Of a stretch of DNA of 64,000 nt, positions 26,235 to 35,535 are shown piece after piece (position 1 is the first letter of the stretch; the number at the start of each line of letters is the position of its first letter). This DNA comes from Rhodocytophaga rosea (GTDB lineage: Bacteria; Bacteroidota; Bacteroidia; Cytophagales; 172606-1), in assembly GCF_010119975.1 (NCBI RefSeq), contig NZ_CP048222.1:4420501-4484500 (forward strand). Direction: 5' to 3'. The notes below the pieces were generated by a model, which was not told the DNA's origin, did no database searches, and was given only the letters and a program-made list of their open reading frames with translations. The position numbers and the translations under genes were made by a program.

Positions 26235-27773
26235 TTAGTTGCTTTGAGCGTCTGTCTGGAGTCTGGAGTTATCGGTATACATGGTATTTCCAATCGTTTC
26301 CAGCAGTTGTTGGAGTACGGTATCTTTGCCTTTTACTTCTTCTTCAATCATCCGGTTGATGGGCATATCGGGCATAATGCCTTTGCGGGTATTGGCACAA
26401 CTTTTATCATTTACCACGATAGCCGTAGGAACAAACACCTGTAAGCCGGTATTTGGTAGTTCGAGTAATACCACATTGCCAAAAGAAAACGAAGGACTGG
26501 CGCCGCATTCTTCGCCTACAATTGTGCCCAGGTGATGTTCCTGGAAGAATTTAGCGAACAAACCTGCAGCTGAAAAACTGTTTCCATTCACAAGCAAATA
26601 TACTTTGCCTTTGAATTTCAGCTTTTCATTGGCAATAAAATGATCCCGGCTGGAGAAGCGGATAAAATTTCCGGCAGGTGTATGGGCAATTTTGGAAGCA
26701 TACGAACGATGATTGAAATTACGCAGCAGGAAATGCATAAATCCCTGTTTTTTCATTTCCTTCAGCAACTGACTGGATTTTACCTGAAAGTCGCTTTCTA
26801 TGTTCTGCTGGCTGATATAGTTCAACAGCAAATGTGCATTATAAATCATACCTCCCGGGTTATCCCGCAGGTCAATGATCAGGTTCTGGGTGCCATTCCG
26901 GTTGAGTTCTTTAAAGCTTTTATCCACAAATTCCCAGAAATGCATTACTTCATTTCTTTCGGAAATGCCCTCAAAACTATTAATGTCCATATAGGCGGTG
27001 GAAATAGGCGCATGCAGGGTAAGTGTCGGACGGGTTTTCTGCTGGTTATTGGCTAAAATAATTTCTTTTGCTGTAATACCCGGCACATGCACGGTAACCT
27101 GGCTTGTATCCGACTGATAGACAATAGTATACTGGTCGGTAGGCTCATACAACATCCAGTACAGGATATTAAAGCGTTCCAGGCTTTCCAGTTGACGGGT
27201 TTTGAAAATAGATAAACCAGCATCGGCGCTGCTTAAAGCATACATTTGCTGTAAAATCTCTGAAACCGGCTTATTATTGATAGAAATAAGTTGCCTGCCA
27301 GCTACGGTTGAGTCGAGAAATCCTGAAAAATCATGATGGATATACGTGCTTTCTCCTTCAAATAACAAAGTAAGAGGGAAAAAGCGGCCTCTGTTATGAA
27401 TATACCGGGATAAAGAATTGTAATTGCCTGCATCCAGGTGTCCGTCGTTAATGGCTGCCAGGTAAGCTTTCACCATCACAGTAAACTCAGATTCTGTCAG
27501 CTGGGCATAATAGGAGGAAGAACGGTGCCTTTCCATGCTATCGAGCAGGCTGGTGAATTTCTGGCGCAAGGTAAGGCTATCAGTATAGCAGTACAGGCAA
27601 GGGTGTGCATCCTGTAATTTTGCATTCAGATACAGCAGGTCGTCTATACATTTACTGGTTTCGAAGCGGGTTTGCGCATTCTCATTGGCTTGTTTACTAC
27701 CTACCAACTGAGTGTAGCCGGTAAACCAATGCAGTATAAAAATGAATAACAGGCGTAAAAATTTAGTTGCCAT
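26235..27773 (-). CDS. S41-family peptidase, secreted
   Basis: 512 residues from the ATG at 27773, chosen because the signal peptide MATKFLRLLFIFILHWFTG starts there; an upstream ATG at 27791 is possible. The tail-specific protease fold shows LIIDLRDNPGGMIY (strand and loop before the active site), and VYLLVNGNSFSAAGL contains the nucleophile Ser. GEECGASPSFSFGNV follows, and no Lys is placed as in CtpA, which is typical of the tricorn/interphotoreceptor-like S41 branch. Expected to cleave C-terminal regions of periplasmic peptides. No PDZ domain is evident. The gene is monocistronic. Confidence 0.85.
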   Translation of the reverse strand: MATKFLRLLFIFILHWFTGYTQLVGSKQANENAQTRFETSKCIDDLLYLNAKLQDAHPCLYCYTDSLTLRQKFTSLLDSMERHRSSSYYAQLTESEFTVMVKAYLAAINDGHLDAGNYNSLSRYIHNRGRFFPLTLLFEGESTYIHHDFSGFLDSTVAGRQLISINNKPVSEILQQMYALSSADAGLSIFKTRQLESLERFNILYWMLYEPTDQYTIVYQSDTSQVTVHVPGITAKEIILANNQQKTRPTLTLHAPISTAYMDINSFEGISERNEVMHFWEFVDKSFKELNRNGTQNLIIDLRDNPGGMIYNAHLLLNYISQQNIESDFQVKSSQLLKEMKKQGFMHFLLRNFNHRSYASKIAHTPAGNFIRFSSRDHFIANEKLKFKGKVYLLVNGNSFSAAGLFAKFFQEHHLGTIVGEECGASPSFSFGNVVLLELPNTGLQVFVPTAIVVNDKSCANTRKGIMPDMPINRMIEEEVKGKDTVLQQLLETIGNTMYTDNSRLQTDAQSN

Positions 27774-28455
27774 AGGCAGTACATAAGGCATAGGTTATAG
27801 AGAAACAAGCAATATGAAATATATTTTCTACTGCAATTTCCAGCTTGAGCCCAGCACCTGATTTAGGTTGCAAAAGTGGTGTATTGGCTTTGCATGTAAA
27901 ACATCCAGGATGAGTAAAAAAGCAGAAGATTGCCTACAGAAGGCCGATTGAATTATATCTTCCGGAATACTCCGGTTTCCAGGAATTTACCTGAATTGCC
28001 ATCAGAAAAGTAAGTTAAGAATTATTTTTTACAGGTCCAAGATGTACCAAGGGCTAGATGAAATTTTTTATAAAATGCCTTTTGTCCTACATTTTATAAA
28101 GCTTTTTGATGAAACCTTGCTAAAGAAATGCCCTAAGAAAATTTGTTACAGTACAGCAGGATGTATAGCTACATTTGTTGGAATACTGTTGTAGCATACA
28201 GGCGAAATTGCTCCCGGTATTGTGGCATGGGCGGCATCCTAAAATCTCCAGTCAGGGTACAAAAATGTACTTAAATCGTGCTAAAAATGGGAAAGTAGAG
28301 TGTTTAATTTCCAGCTATAGATAAATAATGTATTCAGATTTTCTTTAATTGCAGCCTGTAACATATCTCCTATTGTAAAAGCCTTTCATTAAAAGTAAGT
28401 GCAGAGTATGTGGGCTTACTCATTATAGTAATAAATAACCAAGCAAGTATTCAGT
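27774..28455. other. 680-base stretch without a supported gene
   Basis: All six frames are closed at short intervals. Some stretches resemble gene remnants by composition but I cannot assign them. No clear hairpin or repeat. Confidence 0.5.
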
Positions 28456-29085
28456 TTAGACTTCTTTGTATACTTTTTCAATTTTAATGACTTTAGCCTT
28501 CCCGAATTGGTGTCGGCCCATATGTTGAGGTGGATTTCCTCCTGAAAGATAGGGATAGTTCAATTCAATGGCTGAACCGCCTTGATCAACCATTTTTTCA
28601 ATTTGCTGGTACACTTGATTTACTCCTTGTGAGTCTAATCCTCCAACATTAAACAATATATTATTACTTTTACTCATGCAAGCCAAAAGAGCAAGCATTC
28701 TTCTGGTATTCCCTCCAAATCTATTCAAAGGCAGTGCTGGCTTACTAATTAATTCGTTTAGAATCTGATTTCTTTCCGCCTTTAAAAGTTTACTATTCTT
28801 TTTCAAATACCGCTCAGGTGTAGTCGGATAAAAATGTTCCTTAAACCAGTCATCTCCTTTATAATCTTCAATATACATAAACCGTTTTATAAGTGTAAGG
28901 GCGTTATGCGTCTGTTTCCCGCTTAACAATTTGATTAATTGAGATTCTATTTTTGATCCTACACCCTCATTTTGTTCCGTATCTTGAGGCAGCCATAAAC
29001 TAATTACCTGTCCTTTCAGTAATTCAAAAGGAGAAATCCAATATCCATTGATTGTAAATCCTGTCGATATAATGATATTACTCAT
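28456..29085 (-). CDS. Degenerate ABC-ATPase-like protein
   Basis: 209 residues from the ATG at 29085; a TTG at 29106 would add seven. The C-terminal half looks like an ABC ATPase: GGNTRRMLALLACMSKSNNI in place of the LSGG signature helix, ILFNVGGLDSQG where Walker B and the D-loop stand, and a following helix. The Walker A P-loop is not present: after the strand LLKGQVISLWLP comes QDTEQNEGVGSK, without GxxxxGK[ST]. The Walker B catalytic Glu is not evident either. It may be a regulatory or dead ABC subunit. It lies 32 bases downstream of nuoD on the same strand. Alternative: an unrelated helical protein. Confidence 0.55.
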   Translation of the reverse strand: MSNIIISTGFTINGYWISPFELLKGQVISLWLPQDTEQNEGVGSKIESQLIKLLSGKQTHNALTLIKRFMYIEDYKGDDWFKEHFYPTTPERYLKKNSKLLKAERNQILNELISKPALPLNRFGGNTRRMLALLACMSKSNNILFNVGGLDSQGVNQVYQQIEKMVDQGGSAIELNYPYLSGGNPPQHMGRHQFGKAKVIKIEKVYKEV

Positions 29086-29117
29086 ATTTTCTATGGTTGC
29101 GAACAAACTGAGTGTTA

Positions 29118-30344
29118 TTACCTGTCCACTTCACCCATTACCAGGTCGAGGGAGCCAATAATGGCGATCAGGTCGGCAATGAGGGCACCTTTAGAAATTT
29201 CGGGTAAGACAGATAAGTTATGAAAACAGCAGGAGCGGGCTTTACAACGGAAAGGAATATCACTTTTGCCATCTGCCCGGAAAAAATAACCCAGTTCGCC
29301 TTTTGGGTTTTCAGCCCGGATATAAAAATCCATTGCTTTCGGGCGGATCTTTTTGGGAACCATTGCTTGCGGATCAAAGTCACGGGTACGTTTCAGATCG
29401 GTTTGTAACCTGTCCAGGCATTGTTCGATGATTCGCAGGGATTCGTGGCATTCCAGTACGCGCACATTATTCCGGTCCCAGCAATCGCCCAAAGTCCCCA
29501 TTTCACCGCTGCCAATCGGTATTTCAAATTCCAGTTCAGGATACACCGAATAGCCATCCACCCGGCGTAAATCAAACCGCAAACCGGAAGCCCGTAAAAT
29601 GGGTCCAGAGCAACCATAATTAATAGCCATTGGTAAAGGAAGTATGCCAATGTTTGCGGTTCGCTGTATAAATATTTTATTTTCGATAACCAGTTTTTGT
29701 AGTTCCAGCAATTTGGGTTTCAGGTAGCGGACAAAATCCCGGCAGCGTTCTTCAAATCCTACTGGCAAATCGTAAAACAAACCTCCGATCCATATATAAT
29801 TATAGAGCATCCGGGCCCCACAGGTCCATTCGAGCAGGCGCTGAATATGTTCCCGGTCACGCATGAGCCACAAAAAAGGGGTATACGCCCCAATATCCAG
29901 TCCATAGGTGCCAATGGCTACAAAATGAGAAGCAATGCGGTTGAGTTCTGCTACCAGCACCCGGATGTATTCAACCCGTTTGGGAATCTCTTTTTCGATG
30001 CCCAGCATTCGTTCCACACCCATTACATAGGCATGTTCATTGTTCATGGCAGCCAGGTAATCCATGCGGTCTACATAGGGAATCACCTGGTTATAGGGCA
30101 TGGATTCGGCATGTTTTTCAAAACAGCGGTGCAGATAGCCCACATGCGGCACTACATCTACGATCAGTTCGCCGTCGGTAATTACTTCAATTCGTAATAC
30201 GCCATGGGTAGAAGGATGCTGTGGTCCCAGGCTCAGAATCATTTCCTCCCGCTTCAACTGTTCAGGCTGGTATTTATTTGGCTCCGAAAGATGGAAGTTT
30301 TCTGGCTTGTACTGGTATTGAATAGAGTTCTGAGGCATCTGCAT
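29118..30344 (-). CDS. nuoD: NADH-quinone oxidoreductase subunit D
   Basis: 408 residues, full length for the 49-kDa subunit of respiratory complex I. Diagnostic segments: [15 protein letters not shown] (quinone-site His/Thr region), [33 protein letters not shown], and the C-terminal [19 protein letters not shown]. In the enzyme it lines the quinone pocket together with NuoB. No other nuo gene is found on either side, so it is outside a normal nuo operon: an extra copy, or a relocated sole copy. Somewhat divergent positions ([23 protein letters not shown]) fit relaxed constraint. Confidence 0.9.
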   Translation of the reverse strand: MQMPQNSIQYQYKPENFHLSEPNKYQPEQLKREEMILSLGPQHPSTHGVLRIEVITDGELIVDVVPHVGYLHRCFEKHAESMPYNQVIPYVDRMDYLAAMNNEHAYVMGVERMLGIEKEIPKRVEYIRVLVAELNRIASHFVAIGTYGLDIGAYTPFLWLMRDREHIQRLLEWTCGARMLYNYIWIGGLFYDLPVGFEERCRDFVRYLKPKLLELQKLVIENKIFIQRTANIGILPLPMAINYGCSGPILRASGLRFDLRRVDGYSVYPELEFEIPIGSGEMGTLGDCWDRNNVRVLECHESLRIIEQCLDRLQTDLKRTRDFDPQAMVPKKIRPKAMDFYIRAENPKGELGYFFRADGKSDIPFRCKARSCCFHNLSVLPEISKGALIADLIAIIGSLDLVMGEVDR

Positions 30345-30740
30345 GTATTAAAAACAGAAGCTCAAGTTAGGAAAATTATGCTTTTGTCTTTTGCAGGCAG
30401 TATAAATTATAACATATGTTTAAGTAGAAAACAGCTTGTCTGATGTAGAGAGCATATATTCAGGATAATAACTTAACGTGAGGTTGGAGATAGTAAAGTG
30501 TGTTAATAGCGAATTCATAGGCTTTTACAGCAATTTTTACTTAAGCCGTCCTTACTTTTCTTTTGCTTGTCCAAAAGAAAAGTAACAAAAGAAAAAGACC
30601 GCACCAACAAAGCCGCTTTTACGCTGGAATGGCTGATAGTCGCACTGCCTCCGGCTCTCGCTCATGGCCAAAACCGGCCACACTGTTGCTGCACCCCTAC
30701 TCACAAAAGAAAGGATATAAATCTATTTGAATCTCTCGTC
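30345..30740. other. Intergenic region with palindromic repeat
   Basis: No gene is supported. The region holds the 14+14 palindrome at 30552-30585, a GC-rich segment (30600-30700), and TAACGTGAG (30473-30482) mirrored by CTCACGTTA (30740-30748), suggesting a mobile or repetitive intergenic element about 270 bases long. Confidence 0.5.
30552..30585. repeat. Palindromic intergenic repeat
   Basis: TTACTTTTCTTTTG (30552-30565) and CAAAAGAAAAGTAA (30572-30585) are perfect complements around CTTGTC. An immediate further AAAAGAAAAAG follows. Elements with this sequence recur in many Bacteroidota genomes in my knowledge; function unknown. Confidence 0.6.
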
Positions 30741-31028
30741 TCACGTTAAATTAAATACCTCACCTAATAATTTTGTCTGCATTTCACGCTTTGAGTGGCC
30801 GGAGGTTTGCAGTTTTTCCCAGGGTATATTCAGGATATTCTGCATCATATGCATCGAAACTTCTTCTGCCAGTTGAATCTCTGTTGCGGCCATTTTTTTA
30901 GAATAACGGTTTAACTCTTCCTGGCGGATCTGTTCCAGCTGGTTTTTAAACCGGCCTATAACAGCCAGTATGCGTTCATCCGGCTGGCTACTTAGGTCGG
31001 GTAGTTTGCTTTTTTGTTCTGAAATCAT
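30741..31028 (-). CDS. Isolated glutamyl-tRNA reductase-like dimerisation domain
   Basis: 95 residues, helical. The series VIGRFKNQLEQIRQEELNRY, then EIQLAEEVSMHMMQNILN and PWEKLQ resembles the C-terminal dimerisation domain of HemA, where F-x-x-Q/W-x-x-x-I-R-x-x-E-L is conserved. The catalytic and NADPH domains are absent and no hemA lies nearby. It may be a regulator or partner of GluTR or a remnant. An unrelated helical hairpin protein is the alternative. Confidence 0.5.
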   Translation of the reverse strand: MISEQKSKLPDLSSQPDERILAVIGRFKNQLEQIRQEELNRYSKKMAATEIQLAEEVSMHMMQNILNIPWEKLQTSGHSKREMQTKLLGEVFNLT

Positions 31029-31073
31029 AGGAATTATATACTTTATGAACTATGGAATATGAGTAACATGGGG

Positions 31074-31496
31074 TTATTTGGCTGATTTTGCTCCGGTTTT
31101 AAATGGCTCGTAACAATCATAATTTCGCTGCCGGAATATTTTGCCATCTTTAAATTCAAAAATAGTACAGATATAGGCCATCAGTTGCTGTTCTTTAGTG
31201 AATGGGCCTACATCTACTGCTACCGTTCCATGCCATTGTAGTTCTACAGTCAGATGCCCTGGTCCGGCCAGTATGCCAATGATTTCAAATTTCTGTGAGG
31301 AAAGCAGTTGTTTGCCTGCTTTAGCGCCATTCATCAGCCCATCCCGGGAGCGGCTTTTAATCTGGGGCGTTACCAGGTTTGGATATTCTGTTTGAATAAC
31401 ATTGGGATGCAGAATTTCTTCATATGCCTGGCTATCTGTATGGAAAGTTTCCACCAGATGGAAGTATTTTTTTACTAATTCTATTTCTTTGTTCAT
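31074..31496 (-). CDS. SnoaL/NTF2-like protein
   Basis: 140 residues of the NTF2 alpha+beta cone: N-terminal helix IELVKKYFHLVETFHTDSQ, central beta strands (TVELQWHGTVAVDV) and a final LMAYICTIFEFKDGKIFRQRNYDCYEPF. This pattern is common to SnoaL-like cyclases and ketosteroid isomerase-like proteins; substrate unknown. A second member of the fold follows downstream. Confidence 0.8.
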   Translation of the reverse strand: MNKEIELVKKYFHLVETFHTDSQAYEEILHPNVIQTEYPNLVTPQIKSRSRDGLMNGAKAGKQLLSSQKFEIIGILAGPGHLTVELQWHGTVAVDVGPFTKEQQLMAYICTIFEFKDGKIFRQRNYDCYEPFKTGAKSAK

Positions 31497-31570
31497 GATA
31501 CAGCATATTTGTCATGAGTGGCCCGCCTAAGTTTAGTTTTAACAGGGAGCCACTCAATTTTTAGAATTAC

Positions 31571-32017
31571 TTAATTCTGGGTTAGTTGCTGCAATAAAGA
31601 ATGAAGATCAGCTATGGGTCTGGCCTCTATTACAAAATTGTTAGCAACTTTAACCATAAACACCTCCTGGATACTGATCTGTCTGTTGGTGGGAGCAATT
31701 CCCCAGAACACTCCTTGATGGGTGCCTTGTACTGTAACCCTGGCGGCTACTTTATCATCTTCTGCCAGTATATCTTCAAGGGTTATATGCAGATCAGGGA
31801 AAGCGGTGAAGAAATTGCCAAGGTATTGTGCCAGATGATCCCGGCCGGTTACAATATCTCCATTAGGAGCCACCGAATAAAAGTTTTCAGCAAACAGTTG
31901 TGGAATGAGGCTGAGCTGTTTTTGATTGATCACCTCGTTAAAATGACGCATAACCAGTTGCTTATTTGCATCTGTTACAGCAGAAGTATTCTGCATGGGA
32001 AAAGTTGTGGTATTCAT
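31571..32017 (-). CDS. SnoaL-like ester cyclase/polyketide cyclase
   Basis: 148 residues. The SnoaL pattern is clear: LVMRHFNEVINQKQLSLIPQ, LFAENFYSVAPNGDIVTGRD, FFTAFPDLHITLEDILAEDD (the FPD motif), VAARVTVQGTHQG and the C-terminal IADLHSLLQQL. Small enzymes of this type act on aromatic or lipid ketones; the actual substrate is not visible. Confidence 0.82.
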   Translation of the reverse strand: MNTTTFPMQNTSAVTDANKQLVMRHFNEVINQKQLSLIPQLFAENFYSVAPNGDIVTGRDHLAQYLGNFFTAFPDLHITLEDILAEDDKVAARVTVQGTHQGVFWGIAPTNRQISIQEVFMVKVANNFVIEARPIADLHSLLQQLTQN

Positions 32018-32065
32018 AAAAATGGGTTTTTAAAAAGAGTATAAAAATTGAAATAATGTCTGGCT

Positions 32066-32548
32066 TTAGTTCCACCGGATACCGCGGAGTAATAAGATGG
32101 TTTGCATGATGCGCCGCAGATATGAACCGGCAGTTTTTTCCTGCACGGAGAGTTCATATGCTTTTTTCAGTAACTGGTACATATCGTCGTCATTGGCTTT
32201 CATTTTTCTCTGGCCGGCCGAAAGCTGAAACAAATGTTGCACTGTCTGTTCGGAGGTTGTAGCTACTGTGTAGGATTCATCCGTTAGCATCGAAATATTT
32301 TCCTGAATGGCTGTCAGTTTTTGCTTCATCAAGGCTTCTGCTATGATATACTTTAGATCAGCAGAAGCACAATAATATACTTCAATGAATGTAGAAGCAG
32401 ACAGTACTAAAACATTGGTAAGGCCCACTTTTATACCTAGATAGGTAAGCAGCTTTCTGCTGGCAGTTTCGTCGAGAGACAAACTTTCACTATTGTCTGA
32501 GGGAGCTTTTGCATAGGATATTCTAACAGCTCTGAATAATGAGTTCAT
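32066..32548 (-). CDS. Hypothetical protein, predicted helical
   Basis: 160 residues with no signal peptide or motif I know. A weakly hydrophobic segment (VGLTNVLVLSASTFIEVYYC) and Lys/Gln-rich helices at the C-terminus (MQTILLLRGIRWN). Likely part of the transcription unit with the two SnoaL-like genes. Confidence 0.5.
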   Translation of the reverse strand: MNSLFRAVRISYAKAPSDNSESLSLDETASRKLLTYLGIKVGLTNVLVLSASTFIEVYYCASADLKYIIAEALMKQKLTAIQENISMLTDESYTVATTSEQTVQHLFQLSAGQRKMKANDDDMYQLLKKAYELSVQEKTAGSYLRRIMQTILLLRGIRWN

Positions 32549-32636
32549 TGGAGGAAAGTGATTTGTTTGAAAATTTACTTTAATTTGAAACTGAGTTATC
32601 TTAAGACCGACCGCTTAAGAAGGCTTTCTCCTGGAC

Positions 32637-34556
32637 TTACTTCACGATGACTATTTTCTTGCTATCTGTTTGGCTTCCATCAATTACCAATTGATAGACA
32701 TAGATGCCTGCTGCCAGGTCATTTGTTGAAAAGCTTACTTGGCCATTGCCTTTTCCGGGAAGTTGAAAATTGTGGATTTGTTGTCCTGCCTTATCAACCA
32801 CTATAATCTGTGCCGAATGTACTTCATCGGGAATAAAGTAAGGAATGGTAACAGGGCCATCAGAAGGATTAGGGATGCTTTGATATAAAATGGCTGCCAT
32901 AGAAACTTCGCCGTTTGTATGGTTATCAACTTTCCCAACCGGAGAAGTGGGTTGATTCAATAATAGTTTTTTGATCAGGGCTAATTCCTTTTTGATTTCC
33001 TGATTTTCCTGCCGGAGTGCATTTACTTGTTCCTCTTTCTTGTCTAATTGCTGTTGTTGTTCTTTCACCGCATTTACCAACATATAAGTAAGGGCATTGG
33101 CATCATAGTCTAAATACTCTTCTTTTTTGCCCTGCTCATCCTGATAAGTGAAAGTATTTACCGTATACCCTGCTATTTTCTGCATCTCCTGGGCAATCAC
33201 CCCGACATATTTTTTCTCTGTAGGCAAACCAGCTTTACCATTGTATTTGAACCATACCGGGTTAATTTGTTTGATGGTTTCCAGTCCTTCTTTGAAAGGT
33301 TTAATGTCTTGTTTGAGGCGTTTGTCGGAGGCAACAGACCAGGTAGAAGAGCCAGATTTAGCCGCTGATCCATTGACATGTAATTGAAAAGCAGGGGATG
33401 TAGTCCCAATGCCTACTTTTGCAGTAGCTGTCGCTCCATTTACTCCATTGATAGATCCCAGTACCAGGGCATTTGATGCAGTAACTTGTGACCGGAATCC
33501 AATGGCAGATGCATTACTCAGATTATCGGAAGCACCTTTGGCAAAACTTCCGATATAGGTATTTCCTTTTCCTGTTTTATGATTAGAACCTGCCTCTTTC
33601 CCTATGAATGTATTATTTGAGCCGCTTGTATTTCCTCGGCCTGCCTGATTGCCCAGGAAAACATTGTCATTGCCAGATGTATTTCCTTTGCCTGCTTCGT
33701 AGCCTATATAGGCATTCCCATTGCCAATACTACCATCAAAAGCGCCTTCACCGGCAAAATTTCCCAGGTATACATTTTTACTGCCAGACCTATTGTTGCG
33801 GCCTGCTTCAGATCCAAAAAAAGAATTTTCATTTCCTGTAGAGTTAACAGCACCGGTAAATCTGCCTACAAATGTGTTGATGTTACCAGTGGTATTGCTT
33901 ACTCCTGCCTGAACGCCTATGAATACGTTGTCGCTACCCACTGTATTTCTTTCACCCGCTGATTCTCCCAGAAATACATTCAAACTGCCAGTAGTTGTAT
34001 TAAAACCGCTAAAATTACCCAGAAAAGTGTTATCTGAACTAATATCAGCATTAAAACCGGATTGGAAGCCTAGAAAAACATTGTTCCTGCCAGATGTATT
34101 TTGCTCACCTGCCCCCGCACCAATAAATATATTCTGAAATCCAATATCGTTAACAAAACCTGCCTTGAAGCCTAAAAAAACATTGTTTTTACCATCTTTA
34201 TTAGCTACACCTGATAAATGGCCAACAAAAACGTTCTGGCTTCCTGTCTGATTGTTCTGTCCGGCATTATTCCCCAGAAAAGTATTAGAACTACCACTTG
34301 TATTGGAAAAACCAGTTCCATCACCTATAAATACATTTCTATTGCCGATGGTATTTTTGAAGCCCGCTACATTGCCCAGAAAAGTATTGTTGAAACCACT
34401 GATATTAGAGCCACCAGCACTATTCCCTACGAATACATTTTGTGAACCTGTGTTTTTAGTGCCTGGCCCCAGGATTACATTGGTTTGAGCGAAAGAAATG
34501 GATACACTTAGCAAAAATAAGAGCAGTAAACTGTATCGGATAATAAATATTTTCAT
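32637..34556 (-). CDS. Beta-roll/endosialidase-chaperone protein with T9SS sorting domain
   Basis: 639 residues, secreted (MKIFIIRYSLLLLFLLSVSISFAQ). Residues 30-350 hold about 19 imperfect repeats of 16 residues, consensus GxxAGxxNxxGxxNxFxG, giving a left-handed beta-roll as in YadA-like heads. Then comes a peptidase S74 (endosialidase chaperone) domain: SDKRLKQDIKPF, VGVIAQEMQKIAG and YDANALTYMLVNAVKEQ. A coiled coil follows (QQQLDKKEEQVNALRQENQE), then a type A T9SS C-terminal domain (IPNPSDGPVTIPYFIPDE, ending QLVIDGSQTDSKKIVIVK). S74 domains trimerise and then cut themselves off phage tail spikes. A trimeric surface fibre delivered by T9SS is expected; PorQ is encoded at 61.6 kb. Confidence 0.85.
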   Translation of the reverse strand: MKIFIIRYSLLLLFLLSVSISFAQTNVILGPGTKNTGSQNVFVGNSAGGSNISGFNNTFLGNVAGFKNTIGNRNVFIGDGTGFSNTSGSSNTFLGNNAGQNNQTGSQNVFVGHLSGVANKDGKNNVFLGFKAGFVNDIGFQNIFIGAGAGEQNTSGRNNVFLGFQSGFNADISSDNTFLGNFSGFNTTTGSLNVFLGESAGERNTVGSDNVFIGVQAGVSNTTGNINTFVGRFTGAVNSTGNENSFFGSEAGRNNRSGSKNVYLGNFAGEGAFDGSIGNGNAYIGYEAGKGNTSGNDNVFLGNQAGRGNTSGSNNTFIGKEAGSNHKTGKGNTYIGSFAKGASDNLSNASAIGFRSQVTASNALVLGSINGVNGATATAKVGIGTTSPAFQLHVNGSAAKSGSSTWSVASDKRLKQDIKPFKEGLETIKQINPVWFKYNGKAGLPTEKKYVGVIAQEMQKIAGYTVNTFTYQDEQGKKEEYLDYDANALTYMLVNAVKEQQQQLDKKEEQVNALRQENQEIKKELALIKKLLLNQPTSPVGKVDNHTNGEVSMAAILYQSIPNPSDGPVTIPYFIPDEVHSAQIIVVDKAGQQIHNFQLPGKGNGQVSFSTNDLAAGIYVYQLVIDGSQTDSKKIVIVK

Positions 34557-34699
34557 GGAAGTGTTAGTGTAAAAAGTAGCGTATCAATAGAATCAAATAG
34601 TATAGAGAATTATAGAAGGTGAGAAGAATGACTTGTAGAGTAGGGGTGGCCCATTGCGGGCACACCCTTACATCAATTAACCATCTAACACTTAATTAT

Positions 34700-35476
34700 T
34701 TATTCAAGTACAGATAAGAACCAGTTGGCTATTGCACTGCCTTTGGTTTCGCCTCTTTGGGTATCGTTTGCGAAATAATAAATAGGTTTGCTGAGGAAAG
34801 TAGTCTGGGTTTTGCCATCCGCACGGGTGATAGAACCGAAGTTGGCTTTATTTACCAGAGAAGGCACTTTTACAGCTGACTGGCTAATGAGTGGCCAGGT
34901 ATCTACACAACCATTGATACAATTGCTTACGTTTTCAGTGTCTTTGCCAAAGAAATACACCGTACGGCCTCCCATATTGATCAGGAAGTTTTTGCCATCT
35001 TTATTGCCGATCATCAACGTATAATCCGGGCTGGCTACTACCCAGGTTTTTCCTAAACCCTCGCCTTTGGTATCTCCGGCGGCAGCATCCTGTGCAAAAT
35101 GGTACAGCGGCCATCCTTTATAGGTAGTTTGTTTTTTACCATCTGTACGGGTAATCACCCCAAAATCTGCAGCATTCAGATTGTCGGCAACTTTCAGATC
35201 TTTCTCATAGAAAATAGGCCAGGCATCGGCACAACCGCCTTCGCAGGCACTGTTTCCGGTAATGTCTTTGGCAAAGAAATACAAGGTTTTGCCATCTTTA
35301 TCGGTCAGGAAATTACCTAATGCGGCATTACTGGAAGTTTTTACATGAATAACCTGAGCAGGTGTGGGTGTTACGTTATCTTCTTTATCGTCTTTGCAGG
35401 CGAAAAACAGAACAAGTCCTAAATAGATACATAACTGGGTGATTTTAAATGCGATTGTTTTGGATTGTGTTTTCAT
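34700..35476 (-). CDS. COG4315-type repeat lipoprotein
   Basis: 258 residues; the lipobox is LFFAC after a basic N-terminus. Two COG4315 units of about 100 residues, each with DGKTLYFFAKD or GRTVYFFGKD, then C-x-x-G-C-x-x-x-W-P (CEGGCADAWP; CINGCVDTWP) and a tail with TRxDGKxQTTYxGWPLYxF. Similar domains occur in exported lipoproteins near cytochromes; the paired Cys could form a disulfide or ligate metal. Last gene of the envelope redox operon. Confidence 0.85.
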   Translation of the reverse strand: MKTQSKTIAFKITQLCIYLGLVLFFACKDDKEDNVTPTPAQVIHVKTSSNAALGNFLTDKDGKTLYFFAKDITGNSACEGGCADAWPIFYEKDLKVADNLNAADFGVITRTDGKKQTTYKGWPLYHFAQDAAAGDTKGEGLGKTWVVASPDYTLMIGNKDGKNFLINMGGRTVYFFGKDTENVSNCINGCVDTWPLISQSAVKVPSLVNKANFGSITRADGKTQTTFLSKPIYYFANDTQRGETKGSAIANWFLSVLE

Positions 35477-35535
35477 GATTTGTTAGAAATAATAAATTGG
35501 GTTGTTAGAAAAATGAATGTTAAAATGTGAAACGG

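Noticed and set aside
30567-30749. 60-codon plus-strand frame in the repeat element
   Set aside because: It lies within the palindromic intergenic element and has no family resemblance.
33608-34488. Several open frames on the plus strand opposite the beta-roll repeats
   Set aside because: They are mirror images of the 48-base repeat unit of the real minus-strand gene.
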